A stretch of 64,000 nucleotides of DNA from Paulinella micropora (Eukaryota > Cercozoa > Imbricatea > Euglyphida), in NCBI GenBank assembly GCA_009731375.1, contig BJOX01000107.1, positions 687,169 through 751,168 on the forward strand, given 5' to 3'. Position 1 is the stretch's first letter. Every line of letters begins with the position of its first letter. The notes under the pieces are model-generated. The model was not told where the DNA came from, ran no database searches, and saw only the letters and a list, made by a program, of their open reading frames with translations. Shown one piece after another: positions 40,501 to 50,499 of the stretch. The position numbers and the translations under genes were made by a program.

Positions 40501-43137
40501 TTTGTAAATGAGATCTTTGAGCGCATGAAACGCTTGCAAAGCCTCTTCGTCCCACTTCTCAAAGTCTCCAAAATCTATCATTTTCTCCACTTTAGCCCGT
40601 GTTGCACCCCAATCGGGTATAAACTGGCTATAGTATTGCGCCATCGCAAGGAATGAGTGCAATTCAGTGCGGTTCTTCGGTATCGGTCGATTCATAATCT
40701 CCTCCCTCTTCTCTTTGGATATCGAGACTCGATTATGGGAGATCTCGTACCCTAAGTATGTCACACTCGTCTTGGCAAGTTGACACTTCTTTAGATTGCA
40801 CTTCAGGCCAAAAGCTCCGATGCGCCTGAATATATCGGACAAATGATCGATATGCTCCTCCATTGTGTTAGAGTATACGATAATGTCATCGATATAGCAA
40901 AATGCATATTCTCCCGCCTTCTGTCCCCGCCTTCTCATAAAGCCACCGTCAGACAAATCATCGTACTGACTGCTCAACATCTTCTGCATCGCCTTCTGGA
41001 AAAGTCCTGGGGCTTGCTTGAGGCCCATCGGAAGCACTTTCCATTGGTATATTTCCATACCCACCACAAACGCCGTCAGCCATCTGGACTTTTCCTCCAG
41101 TGGTATCTGCCAGAAGCCATTCTTAAGGTCAATGACCGAATAGAATTTTGCATTCCGCAGTACTCTCCTTCCTTCTTCTAATGTCGGGAGAGGATTTCTC
41201 TCTTCCTCCAGCACCTTGTTAACACGAGCATAGTTAACTGTCAGGCGCCATTCTCCTCCTGGCTTCGGCACTATTCTCGGTTGTGAGACTATTGAGGATG
41301 TTGATCTCTCAATAAAGTCCTCATTGAGCAGCTGTCTTGCTAGCTCCTCCGCTATCTTCGCCTCATGTATACTCAAATTCGCCCTTCGTGGTGCCGGTGA
41401 CGGCTCCGCACCCGGTATTTTGTAAATAACCGCAGTGAAATCTTCAGGCTTGACACCACCTGCATGTGGAGGGTCAAAAATTTCCTTGTTCGCCTCTAAT
41501 TTGGCTTTTAAAAGCTCCTTCTCCTTCTCCGTGCCTACTCCTTCTTCCAATATTTTCCGCGCCGCCTCTTGAAAATCTTCATCAGACATCTGCTTATGCT
41601 GCTTGAGGGGTTCTCTGTCCTCCTCCAAGCCTAAGTCCTCTTCCGAGACATCATCTAGGCCCGTCTTTTCATACGTGACCGTGTCCGGCTCATCATCTTT
41701 ACCGAGCTCCACCAGCATGTCAATGAGTCTCGCGTATTGCAAAGGAGCTTTACGGGTGTAAAAACCATCAAAGCATGTGAATGCTTGCGGTATCAATTTC
41801 AACTTGTCGAGGTCTCTGAGCTTCCGCTTGTATGCACTGCTCTGCTCACGAGTTCCCATACGACAAGCCACCACTAGCTGTTGCTTGCGAGAGGGTACCG
41901 GTATAGGATGATCAATAAGCCGGTCCCTTATTTCCTGCGCCCATATCGCCTTCTCATTATATGGCAGGATAATAGTATACGGCTTATTATTTTCGAATAA
42001 AGTCCGTAAGCATTTCTTCACTTCAGACAGTGAACGCGGCCACGTGGGCTCGTCACCCCAGAAATCAGTAATAAAACTTTTAATAGTTTCTGGTGGAGTA
42101 TCCGGGATTCGCCCCGTTCTCCTTGGTACAAACGCCTCCCTTTTTTCTTCTCCTACTTTCGCATGGAAACAGTATCCGTTAGTAATATGGACATCTGTTC
42201 CTACTCCTTCCGCGAATCTCGCCAACGACGGGCTTCTTTGTGCGACACATATAATCTCCTCCTTTCGCTTCTCGATTAAGTCATCAATAGACTTTTTGTC
42301 CCAATGGCATGTCGGAACTGTGACAGTGCACACTTGGGATTCCCAATTGTCGGTCCAGGACAGTTCATCCGGTCTTACGACATGGGGGTGAACGTACACC
42401 TCAAGTGCCTCATGTGCGATGGCCATCTTTTTGTGATCCGTCGCTAGACTCAGCTCATAAGCCTCATAAGAGTCAGTAGCGTTGAAGGGATCAATATCGT
42501 TCTCTTCTCCTCTTTTTACTCCATATATCACTCGCCGTGCGGCGCAATCAATCACAGCCCCCATCGTAGCCAATTGGTCATACGATAGTAATATTGACCC
42601 GTGGTAACCGGGGACGACATAGAGGTCCATACGGTATACTCGTGCGGATTTCAATTTAAAGGTCAGTGTGATGATTCCCGTGATATCCGTCCGGCTGCTC
42701 ACTCCTTTGAGAGTGCCCGTTGACTTTTTCATATTTCCGTCCACCCAGTCCTGGTATCGATTTAAAAACTTCCTGCCAACAATATTAGTATTTGCCATCG
42801 TATCATTACCAACTTTTAATATTGTCTTCAATGTTTCACAATAAAGTTCCGTATAACACAGAGCATCGGGCCTGTGTATATTGGCTGCGAGAACAAGAAC
42901 TTTACGTTCCAAATTTTGGAGTCTTGTCTCTAAGTTTTTCAACTCCTCCTTCTTCTCCTCCTGCTTCACCTCATTAACATTTTTATTATTCTGCGGTACT
43001 GGTGCGTTTACTATTTGAGCGACATTGTCTTGTGGTACTTGAGTACACACATTGTCTTTTTGCTCGCCACCCGCCGCGACCGTAGACATTGAGTCTGTTC
43101 GTGGTTGTTTGCTTGGCCGAGGCGATACGTCTGCCAT
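37564..43137 (-). CDS. pol: gypsy Pol polyprotein (PR-RT-RH-IN), 1857 residues
   Basis: ATG at 43137 (MADVSPRPSKQPRTD). A retropepsin-like domain lies at about 105-190 with active-site segment VGNDTMANTNIV; DTMA replaces the usual DTGA/DSGA. RT is at about 610-790 (WRLTVNYARVNK, YSVIDLKNGFWQIPL, catalytic YIDDIIVY at about 750). RNase H is at about 895-1015 (VVDTDASKFAIG, TRQREALAVVWALKR, RTDHHNLLWL). H2C2 zinc is at about 1215-1260 (HPGRQRTH, CIPCK). The integrase core is at about 1280-1440 (IHIDHVGPF, CSDRGSDF, NPRANGKIERVHRP). A GPY/F module is at about 1530 (WKGPYQIM). About 270 further residues follow, charged and then ending PPPGKEIRARRRRQ. All core motifs are intact, so it could still be active. 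Confidence 0.95.
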   Translation of the reverse strand: MADVSPRPSKQPRTDSMSTVAAGGEQKDNVCTQVPQDNVAQIVNAPVPQNNKNVNEVKQEEKKEELKNLETRLQNLERKVLVLAANIHRPDALCYTELYCETLKTILKVGNDTMANTNIVGRKFLNRYQDWVDGNMKKSTGTLKGVSSRTDITGIITLTFKLKSARVYRMDLYVVPGYHGSILLSYDQLATMGAVIDCAARRVIYGVKRGEENDIDPFNATDSYEAYELSLATDHKKMAIAHEALEVYVHPHVVRPDELSWTDNWESQVCTVTVPTCHWDKKSIDDLIEKRKEEIICVAQRSPSLARFAEGVGTDVHITNGYCFHAKVGEEKREAFVPRRTGRIPDTPPETIKSFITDFWGDEPTWPRSLSEVKKCLRTLFENNKPYTIILPYNEKAIWAQEIRDRLIDHPIPVPSRKQQLVVACRMGTREQSSAYKRKLRDLDKLKLIPQAFTCFDGFYTRKAPLQYARLIDMLVELGKDDEPDTVTYEKTGLDDVSEEDLGLEEDREPLKQHKQMSDEDFQEAARKILEEGVGTEKEKELLKAKLEANKEIFDPPHAGGVKPEDFTAVIYKIPGAEPSPAPRRANLSIHEAKIAEELARQLLNEDFIERSTSSIVSQPRIVPKPGGEWRLTVNYARVNKVLEEERNPLPTLEEGRRVLRNAKFYSVIDLKNGFWQIPLEEKSRWLTAFVVGMEIYQWKVLPMGLKQAPGLFQKAMQKMLSSQYDDLSDGGFMRRRGQKAGEYAFCYIDDIIVYSNTMEEHIDHLSDIFRRIGAFGLKCNLKKCQLAKTSVTYLGYEISHNRVSISKEKREEIMNRPIPKNRTELHSFLAMAQYYSQFIPDWGATRAKVEKMIDFGDFEKWDEEALQAFHALKDLIYKDPKDGGLVLTMPDFTKQFVVDTDASKFAIGAVLQQEDEEKKLRPIMFISRKLCAAERNYCTRQREALAVVWALKRLREYLWGGPQFTVRTDHHNLLWLMNHEQTGRLARWQAFLSCFDFTMVHLPGKRNVVADSLSRLEFNSEVSALVSTVEMEDLSTDKVYEVSHIEAMEMASGVRYDRTGLRYSPQGPDHGICCELHTQEDAEWSYEVYENAKANIREEEETQEVYAEPPQERRSDLDDDPERIGVRLEDGTIHIASPTAWRQQQAQDPEFKELIQLYQNPDELRMTKAIKDQMKEMGWRDGLLWYKGLHGRYASQPDKWTLWVPESLRRFIFVAAHNCPLLAHPGRQRTHMFVARRFWWKKMKEEIDQAVDACIPCKINKTPLKANFGLIGEFPLHAGMFEFIHIDHVGPFPESKDGYKYLLTAIDRATNYVWIIPVKDVTGKTTAEALIDRIISQIGVPRKICSDRGSDFNNEVIDKLSKYYGMKWQYVTAYNPRANGKIERVHRPLKASLKMYCTKKENQRAWVEAAPSFAFAMNCLPSTALGGSKSSISPYQLVYGREPDIPTSLLHPKDTWADADELFGMRLRVKMEAEQIVRAHREAERRKTDAEGVRQAHLDQIKFQVGDIVLLYHPQVPKGVSSKLFTHWKGPYQIMEQTGPLNYKIRGRGKVQIVNVRRLIKYDPFLLEDESVEEALKRMKDDFKEVPPIHKEAGIDQDDAYRAPIAEKEESEVDSKEKTDRISAVGTQSKSPHSGKKEKITEAQLRRARNDLINDQPRKAMRSMRSKDVHQEEEGTDTDPNAGNVEIVHERWKEGDAIATIAWVKNVFYLMRPAEQHVADDTLSDLYLMRVVAVPRQMRVTRTLKISSAAKIVQPILQFWRSMDPVEDPKARHYLPVYKDAKSLETWDDTITPRDKDYTAWTIQTLPRGVLDVPFELSLGGIPNKIWDILEQSKFDLTFVGGPPPGKEIRARRRRQ

Positions 43138-43370
43138 TGGCCTCCTCGCCTCATCGCAAGTCTCGCCTTCCTATTTGCATCAGTTATCATTGGTAACCGT
43201 GCTGTATGAACGGGTATGAGACTACCTTGGGGCTGCAGTCTCTGTGTACCCACATCTTTGTTTTCACATAGAGGAAGCGTTGGCCCAGTCTGCACAACAG
43301 CATTAGAAAGCACTGTGACTTTAGGGTTAAACTTCACAGTCTTCTCCTTCCTCTCTTCTTCCCCCTCCAG

Positions 43371-46067
43371 TCATTCCACCACCTCGAAACGATTACCTTG
43401 AGTAGTGTCCGGGTAGGATGACGTATCGGTCTCCGAGGCAGTGTTGTAGGCCTGAGCTCGACCGAAATTTGGGTTGGAGCTTGCCCACGAGCCTCCTCCT
43501 CCTCTGGGTGGGGGGGCTGGAGCTCGAACAGCTCTCCCTCCATAAGGGGTATATCCCCGACCTCCTCCTCTTCCTCTCTGAGGGGTTCCCTGCCACCTCG
43601 AGGCTCCTCTCCATGTTCCTCGTCCTCCTCCTCCTCCTCCTCCTCCTCCTCGTCCTCCTGCTCCTGCTCCTCCTTCTCGTCCTCTTTGAGAGGCCTTTAA
43701 GTTCTTTTGTCTCTCCCTTTCCTCCTTCTTCTCCTTCATCCTCTTCATGTAGGTAATGATTGCCTCTCGTAACTCCTCATCATCACACATATTGGCATAC
43801 CAACCTTCGTTCACAGCGGCAATCTGAAGCATATTGAAAAGGCCCGGTTCCTTGCCTTCCGTCCTGCTCAGAAAATTTGCCCTTGCTGTTGGGTTCTGCC
43901 TATCATGATTGAAAGAGCAGTCTCTGTTCTCCATCTGTGCCTTACACTGCAAGCCCGCGAACCACCTCCAACATGCGGTCTTCAGGTCTGGCTCTCTCTG
44001 TCTCTTCCAACCGGCAACTCTGTTTGTGTACGTGGCTTGTGCGCCAACAGGTACACCGCCTGCCTGTGCCGTATGTGCCTCCGTGAGCGAGTCCATGTTT
44101 GAGCATGCACTCATCACTTCTTGAAACAGTGCTGACGGAGCAACGCTTTGAACCGTATTTTCGAACACGTGTGTCTCGAGGAAGTTCTTGGACTTCACTG
44201 AGCTAAACGTCGAGCATTGTTGTATGAGCTGAGTAAGCTTACTCGGGTTAACTGTGTGTAACGCCGAAAAGAAATAGAGGATGATCGACTTGCGGCCATA
44301 GAATAGCCCATAGGAGGAAACTACCTCCGTAAGGGTCGCCGCCAAGCCAACAGCACTCCTCAAACTCATCGCCACTGTCTCAAAGATTTCAAATCCTATG
44401 AGAGTACCAGTGCAGAGATGCTGGTATCCATGAGATTGAAAATATGAAATGAGTGTGGCCACCGCCAGTTCACACTGAGCGTCTAGGCCTGTTGCATTGT
44501 TTCTCTTAATCTCCTCCTTCTTTCTCAAAAACTTGTACTGTGTCAGATCAAATCCCTCCGAGACTAGAGATTGGTCAAAAACAGTAACAAGGGCCTCGTA
44601 TTCCTGCGTTTCGTCGCAAGGAAAAGCCTTCATGCAGGCATTGATCTCTTTGAGCTTGCTCAAAAGCGAAGCATCAGAGTCTTTGTCTGAGCTCGTCTTG
44701 GCATATAGCATGAGACTTGCCACTCCTCCTTTCTTCCCCTTGAAGGCATTTATGATGTTCTGTCTGTCCTTCTTCTCCGTGTTTGTGACCACCACCGTAG
44801 TTGAGCCCGAGGGTGCAGGGGCTGGTGGGGCAGGAGCTGGTGGGGTCAAATATGTCGGAGGGTGTGTCTTTGCACCACTCACTTTTGCTTTCATTCTTTC
44901 CAGTCTCATCGTCTTCTCGAACTCCTCATTCTCTTTCGCCTTCTTCTTCTCAGATATCACCAGCTTTTGAGCATGAGTGATAAAGGCCACCAATTCAGAA
45001 GCAGATCTGAGAAAATTATATTTCTCCACATATTGGTCAACACCTGCTTTATTGGCGACCGGTGGTACGTTACTAAGTGATTTAAGGACAGAGTGATCCT
45101 TGGTAGGAATCCATCTCTTCCATGCCTCCTTATGCAGTAACGCACCCATCAACAGTCTGATCTTGGTCAGAACTCTGTCGGTCTTCTCTAACTCATCAAT
45201 CACAGGATGAGTTTCTCCTGCTGCCTTAATGCTTTTTTCCATCTCTGCCTTCCCCTCCTCCAAGGCCTTTATTTCCATTGTAAAAAAATGAAATATGCCA
45301 CTCGAGTTTTTCGAACCCAGATTGGTCTTCATTTTTGTTACATCGACTGCCTCCTGACCAGTCGCGAGGCATCTGGCTATTGCTCTTGGGTGTGTGTACT
45401 GGAGGTAACCCTCACATCGTGGGCCGTATGTACGTTCCCAAATCAGGGTTTGAGTGTACACCCCAAAGATAGCATCGAGTAATTCAAGGTGGGTGTGTGT
45501 GTCCCCAAACTTGATATGCTGTATCTTCTTTCTCTCTTTTGGATCAGAGACCAGTTTGCCGAGGAGCTGCGCTGTGTTTGATAATAGGATATAGACATCC
45601 TTTTTAGCACGACTTTTCTCTCTTCTTTGATCCTGAGGGATCCACACATAGGTGTCCTTCTCTACCCCCATCTTGTTATCAAACTCTTCTTTAGTGAGGT
45701 CATAGTGGTCTTGCACCCACTGTTGTTCCTCCACTGTGATCTCCTCTCCATCACTATGAATCAAGTCGATCATTTTTCGTCCTCCTCCTCCCGTGTAGGC
45801 AGGTGGTAAGGGATTACCATATGCTCCTCCTCCTCCCGTCTCTTCTTGTTCAAATCCTCCTTCATCTTCGTCTCCTCCATATCTTCCTTCATCATCCCAG
45901 CCCTCTTCTACTCCTCCTCCTACTCCTTCATCTCCTCCTCCTCCTTCATTCAATCCTCCTCCTCCTCCTTCATTCAATCCTCTTCCTCCTCCTCCTCCTG
46001 CTTCTTCTTCTTCTCTTCTTTGATCTGCCTCCGAGAATTCACTCACTTCGGCGGTCTCTGTCGACAT
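43371..46067 (-). CDS. gag: gypsy Gag, 898 residues, CCCH finger and RGG tail
   Basis: Starts MSTETAEVSEFSEADQRREE at 46067. A Gly/Glu-rich disordered N terminus (to about 95) is followed by a large helical region (GEEITVEEQQWVQDHYDL onward) that probably forms the capsid. Near residue 720 is a CX8CX8CX3H finger (CWRWFAGLQC, CSFNH), unusual for gypsy Gag, which normally has CCHC knuckles. The last 120 residues are RGG/Gly-rich, suited to RNA binding, ending GNRFEVVE. The TGA at 43371 is followed by an open extension in the same frame that overlaps the pol start. Confidence 0.85.
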   Translation of the reverse strand: MSTETAEVSEFSEADQRREEEEAGGGGGRGLNEGGGGGLNEGGGGDEGVGGGVEEGWDDEGRYGGDEDEGGFEQEETGGGGAYGNPLPPAYTGGGGRKMIDLIHSDGEEITVEEQQWVQDHYDLTKEEFDNKMGVEKDTYVWIPQDQRREKSRAKKDVYILLSNTAQLLGKLVSDPKERKKIQHIKFGDTHTHLELLDAIFGVYTQTLIWERTYGPRCEGYLQYTHPRAIARCLATGQEAVDVTKMKTNLGSKNSSGIFHFFTMEIKALEEGKAEMEKSIKAAGETHPVIDELEKTDRVLTKIRLLMGALLHKEAWKRWIPTKDHSVLKSLSNVPPVANKAGVDQYVEKYNFLRSASELVAFITHAQKLVISEKKKAKENEEFEKTMRLERMKAKVSGAKTHPPTYLTPPAPAPPAPAPSGSTTVVVTNTEKKDRQNIINAFKGKKGGVASLMLYAKTSSDKDSDASLLSKLKEINACMKAFPCDETQEYEALVTVFDQSLVSEGFDLTQYKFLRKKEEIKRNNATGLDAQCELAVATLISYFQSHGYQHLCTGTLIGFEIFETVAMSLRSAVGLAATLTEVVSSYGLFYGRKSIILYFFSALHTVNPSKLTQLIQQCSTFSSVKSKNFLETHVFENTVQSVAPSALFQEVMSACSNMDSLTEAHTAQAGGVPVGAQATYTNRVAGWKRQREPDLKTACWRWFAGLQCKAQMENRDCSFNHDRQNPTARANFLSRTEGKEPGLFNMLQIAAVNEGWYANMCDDEELREAIITYMKRMKEKKEERERQKNLKASQRGREGGAGAGGRGGGGGGGGGRGTWRGASRWQGTPQRGRGGGRGYTPYGGRAVRAPAPPPRGGGGSWASSNPNFGRAQAYNTASETDTSSYPDTTQGNRFEVVE

Positions 46068-46853
46068 GATGTCGTAGTAGTGATCAACAGGAGGACAGTG
46101 TCAGCTCCTATGTTTGGTTTTTGTTCGTTTGTGTTCTGTTCCTCCTTCAGTCGATTGACTAGTGAAGAGAGAAACTAATAGAGAGGGTAGAGTGAGATTC
46201 CCTGTCCTCTATGAAACACTGTTTGTATGTTTGTTTTTGTTTGAGAAAAATAGTCTTTGGGACTTTCTCCAATTTCTTGTTCTCCTTACTCAGATTACTT
46301 TCTCCTCCTTCTTTTCTATATTGTATCTAGTATGAGGCACTTGGACCTACACACAGATAGTAATAGAGAAGCTAGAAAAGCTCTCCTTGAGAAGTCGACA
46401 GTCGGTCGGATAGGTTCTCAGACCTACCTTTAGAAAACGATCAGAGAGTTGCAAAAATACTCTGACGTATGTGTGAGATAATGCAGATAAATGCACAAAC
46501 TAGAAGGGTAGAGTGTTGTGCTCCTGTCCCTATGCTTGTTTGTGTTTTGTGTGTGTTCCTTCACTCTTCTGTCCACCTCCTTCTTCTTGGTCTCTGTGTG
46601 AGAACAGCAAGAACGACAGAGAGTTTGTATCTGATGTCTCCTTGTGAGCACACAGATACTGATTGGGCTAGAGGGTACGAGACACCTGCTTGAGACCAAT
46701 CAAATTATTTGTTTTGTGAAAGAGTTATGAGGGAGCTGTGTTGGAGTATTTGTTTTCGTCTGACGTCCCCGTGTGAGACAGGTCAGTGAAAATTCACTCT
46801 GTTGCCTGTGTGGCAAAGCAGAAAGAAATCATCGTAGTGATGTGGACTCCAAA
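46068..46853 (-). other. gypsy 5' leader
   Basis: About 790 bp between the right LTR and the gag ATG. Immediately inside the LTR (minus strand) the sequence TTTGGAGTCCACATCACT could serve as primer-binding site, starting with TGG after a two-base spacer; the tRNA is not identified. T/C-rich plus-strand composition and no coding frame. Confidence 0.55.
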
Positions 46854-47090
46854 TGTAATGCCACCAACGATAGCTCGTAAAAAGTCGGTAATACAACCAA
46901 ACACAGTCCTCAAGAATGAGAATGATATCTCGTTATATTAGCTCAGTGAAGCCAAAAAGGAAAACGGTAACAGACCAGGAATAAAATTGCATCAGGTCAA
47001 ATCCGGACAAATAATACTGAAAAACAAGCTGGTGCACCTGTCACCAGGAAAAGGTACTTTTTACCGGCTATCCGGGGGGTGATGCCTACA
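46854..47090 (-). repeat. gypsy 5' LTR, complete
   Basis: 237 bp, TGTAATGCCACC to GGTGATGCCTACA on the plus strand (TGTAGG...TTACA in element sense). It is flanked on the right by the target duplication GCAG. Confidence 0.9.
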
Positions 47091-47770
47091 GCAGAGTTTA
47101 ATTAGGTTTAGAGGTAGGGTTGCCAAAGTTGAGTAAGGGCTAGGTTCAAGGTGTCTTAAGTATAAGTGCTGGTTTTTGAGTAGAGTAGGGGTTTGTAAGT
47201 GCGATCGTTCTCCAGGGCTTTTGAAGTAAGCTCACAACGAAAGTTCTGAATGGGAAGTTTGTGGTATTGAATTGGTTTTGGTTGTGTAGTAACGGATGTA
47301 GGCAGGCTAAAGTGGAAAGATAAATAGTACAGCCAGTGGGAAGAATACAAGTTGATTTAGGCAAAAAAGGAAATTGCTCGAGTAAAAAGGAATTTTTCCA
47401 GTGCACCTGGGGTGAGAAAATACTGGTAAAAAGTAAAAAGTAAGATATATGATTAGATTGTATCGTATTACTTGAGAATTGTCGGTTCCTCGATAATTTG
47501 GTTACGAAGTGAAGTTTGGGTTAGGTGCTGAAGTATGGGTGGAGATCCTCATGAATCGGAGCAGAGTTAAAGTTCCTTGTAAAAAATAATAGTTTGTCAT
47601 GAAGTTTATAGTAATTGGAGCAGAGATAAAGTCCTTCTAGGCCAGTGTGGCAGAAATTTGGTGAGTGGCTATACGGAAAACGTCCAAGTTTGGAGTTGGG
47701 GCAGTGATACAGTATTTTTTGAAGGTATTAGTAGTTGAAGTAGAGTTGTAGTTCCATGAGCACGTTATTA
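47091..47770. repeat. right part of the second TRIM-like terminal repeat
   Basis: Matches 34661-35344 from GCAGAGTTTAATT to GCACGTTATTA with scattered substitutions and small indels. It begins with the gypsy target duplication. Confidence 0.88.
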
Positions 47771-48072
47771 CTATTTGGTACATTAGCATTACTCGTTACG
47801 GTTAGTAGTATTATTAGTTATTAATACAGTCATTTAGAGTATCTTTTCTGGTACTGTTGGCACTAGCTTTTTACCATTACCATTATTGCCCATATCAGGC
47901 CGTTTCGTCAGTCATTTTCTGGAGGTACATCTTTTGTGTGACGTCAGTTAGACTGGCGGGAATTGTTCAGTATTGTTAAATTCTTTTGCGTGGGAAGCAG
48001 TTGGCCGGTAGGAGGGGGACGCCCCGAGTTCCGGTCGTCGTTTGGAGAAGTCGCGAGGGTTTCCTTCCAACG
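47771..48072 (+). repeat. right piece of the split copia 3' LTR
   Basis: CTATTTGGTACATTAGC to CCTTCCAACG corresponds to 25053-25355 of the 5' LTR with several small indels (for example around GCCCATATCAGG). It is followed by the outer target duplication GTGGG. Confidence 0.88.
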
Positions 48073-48077
48073 GTGGG

Positions 48078-48116
48078 TTGTGCATAGTTGAGAAACATTT
48101 CCAGCGGCGAGTGAGA

Positions 48117-48166
<50 letters not shown>

Positions 48167-48630
48167 AAGAGAGAGAGTGATGTCACTTCCACTTTCCTCT
48201 TACCGGCGCTTGGCGCTTCCCACTGAGTGGACTCCGACTAAGTCAGGATTGACTGACAACTATGATACTAAGACTAGTGTTAATGTATTAATATTGTACA
48301 ATACCAAGCGATATATGAAAGTTTTTTTTTTTTTTCTTTTTCTTTTTCTTCACGCAAACATAGGCCGCAGTGTTTATTCTCTATCTATTAGTTATACCCG
48401 AAGGCAGGACCCCTGGCCTCTGCTTACGCAAACACTTTTCAAAGTATTAATGAATAAACAGCCTTGAAAATACTTGCCACTCGTCACCAGTAGGAATGAG
48501 TAGGTAGACATTACGGTACTTACATATTGAAGTAAGTAAGTAAGTAAGTAAGGAAGGAAGGAAGGAAGGAAGGAAGGAAAGAGGTCAGTAAGGAAGCAAG
48601 GAGTGAAGGAAACAAGTCCTAGTATTTTCC
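48078..48630. other. host flank, GA tract and GTAA/GGAA microsatellites
   Basis: GA repeats at about 48120-48178, unique sequence to about 48530, then (GTAA)n and (GGAA)n. No gene is supported. Confidence 0.7.
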
Positions 48631-48722
48631 TCAAGCCCAAGGGTTGTTGCGGTATGATTCATAGGACTCCGCCAAGCGGAATGTGTCGTGTCCGCTGAGG
48701 TCGTCCCAACCACTCCCGTTAG
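48631..48722 (-). CDS. possible terminal exon ([14 protein letters not shown]...)
   Basis: On the minus strand an acceptor-like CTATAG precedes a frame [14 protein letters not shown], then RLAESYESYRNNPWA and a TGA at 48631. The peptide looks like real protein. Its first about 16 codons are repeated four more times upstream, each ending at the same point and followed by a GATA (TCTATC) tract. The family is unknown. Support rests on splice-like context and conservation among copies. Confidence 0.35.
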
Positions 48723-48727
48723 CTATA

Positions 48728-50060
<1,333 letters not shown>

Positions 50061-50079
50061 CGCAGTTCAGTCGCGCGTA

Positions 50080-50400
50080 CAAGCGATGGCCTGCCTGACC
50101 CGTCCGGCGCAGCCACCGGCGGACCTGCCGGACCAGATACGTAACGGTAGGTAAGAACGAAAGATAGATAGACAGACAAGCGATGGCCTGCCTGGCCCGT
50201 CCGGCGCAGCCACTGGCGGACCTGCCGGACCAGGTACGTAACGGTCGATATGAACGAAACGGTAGACAGACAGATAGATAGGCAGACATACAAATAGATA
50301 GGCAGATAGATGTACACGCGATGGCCTGCCTGGCCCGTCCGGCGCAGCCACCGGCGGACCTGCCGGACCAGGTGTACGTAACGGTCGATATGAACGAAAC
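50080..50400. repeat. three copies of a GC-rich ~97-140-bp minisatellite
   Basis: Units starting GCGATGGCCTGCCTG at about 50083, 50181 and 50320. Each contains GTCCGGCGCAGCCAC and GGCGGACCTGCCGGACCAG, followed by AACGGTCGATATGAACG and a GATA/GACA tract of variable length. Confidence 0.88.
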
Positions 50401-50462
50401 GGTAGATAGACAGACAGATTGGCAGACAGACGATTAGATAGGTAGGTAGCTAGGTAGGTAGG

Positions 50463-50496
<34 letters not shown>

Positions 50497-50499
50497 TCT

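Larger units (their letters stand above)
36541..47090 (-). mobile_element. Ty3/gypsy LTR retrotransposon, apparently recent
   Basis: It runs on the minus strand. LTRs start TGTAATGCC and end GATGCCTACA on the plus strand (TG...CA). The four-base target duplication GCAG flanks both sides (36537-36540 and 47091-47094), and the empty site is preserved in the other copy of the host repeat at about 34660-34670. Gag (43371-46067) and pol (37564-43137) are both uninterrupted, with pol order protease, RT, RNase H, integrase. The LTR copies differ at five of 212 comparable positions. Confidence 0.92.
34598..47770. mobile_element. non-autonomous element with ~745-bp direct terminal repeats (TRIM/LARD-like)
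   Basis: Copy one of the terminal repeat is 34598-35344 (CTTTCAGGAATAGTTG to GCACGTTATTA). Copy two is 36472-36540 plus 47091-47770, split by the gypsy element. The two are about 98 percent identical by eye. The internal part, 35345-36471, is about 1.1 kb and has no gene. It contains TTTGGAGTTTGTAG repeats (35500-35590) and three copies of a GGTTGCTGGCGACGCAGG segment. A short imperfect target duplication is possible (TATTGCT / TATTACT). The repeat ends are not TG/CA, so assignment to LTR elements rests on architecture. Confidence 0.6.
24994..48072 (+). mobile_element. Ty1/copia LTR retrotransposon, broken, with nested insertions
   Basis: The 5' LTR is 24994-25355 and the 3' LTR is split into 34551-34597 and 47771-48072. 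Flanking five-base target duplications are GTGGG at 24989-24993 and 48073-48077. Internal order is gag (CCCH and CCHC fingers), protease DSGAT, integrase, then reverse transcriptase and RNase H, which defines copia order. A purine tract AAGGGGGAG precedes the 3' LTR and GGTTATCGAGCC after the 5' LTR resembles an initiator-Met primer site. Several frameshifts and an insertion in RT make it non-autonomous now. About 13.2 kb within it (34598-47770) are later insertions. Confidence 0.88.

Noticed and set aside
45803-46178. Leucine- or serine-rich plus-strand frames opposite gypsy gag
   Set aside because: They are shadows of the Gly/Glu-rich gag N terminus on the other strand.
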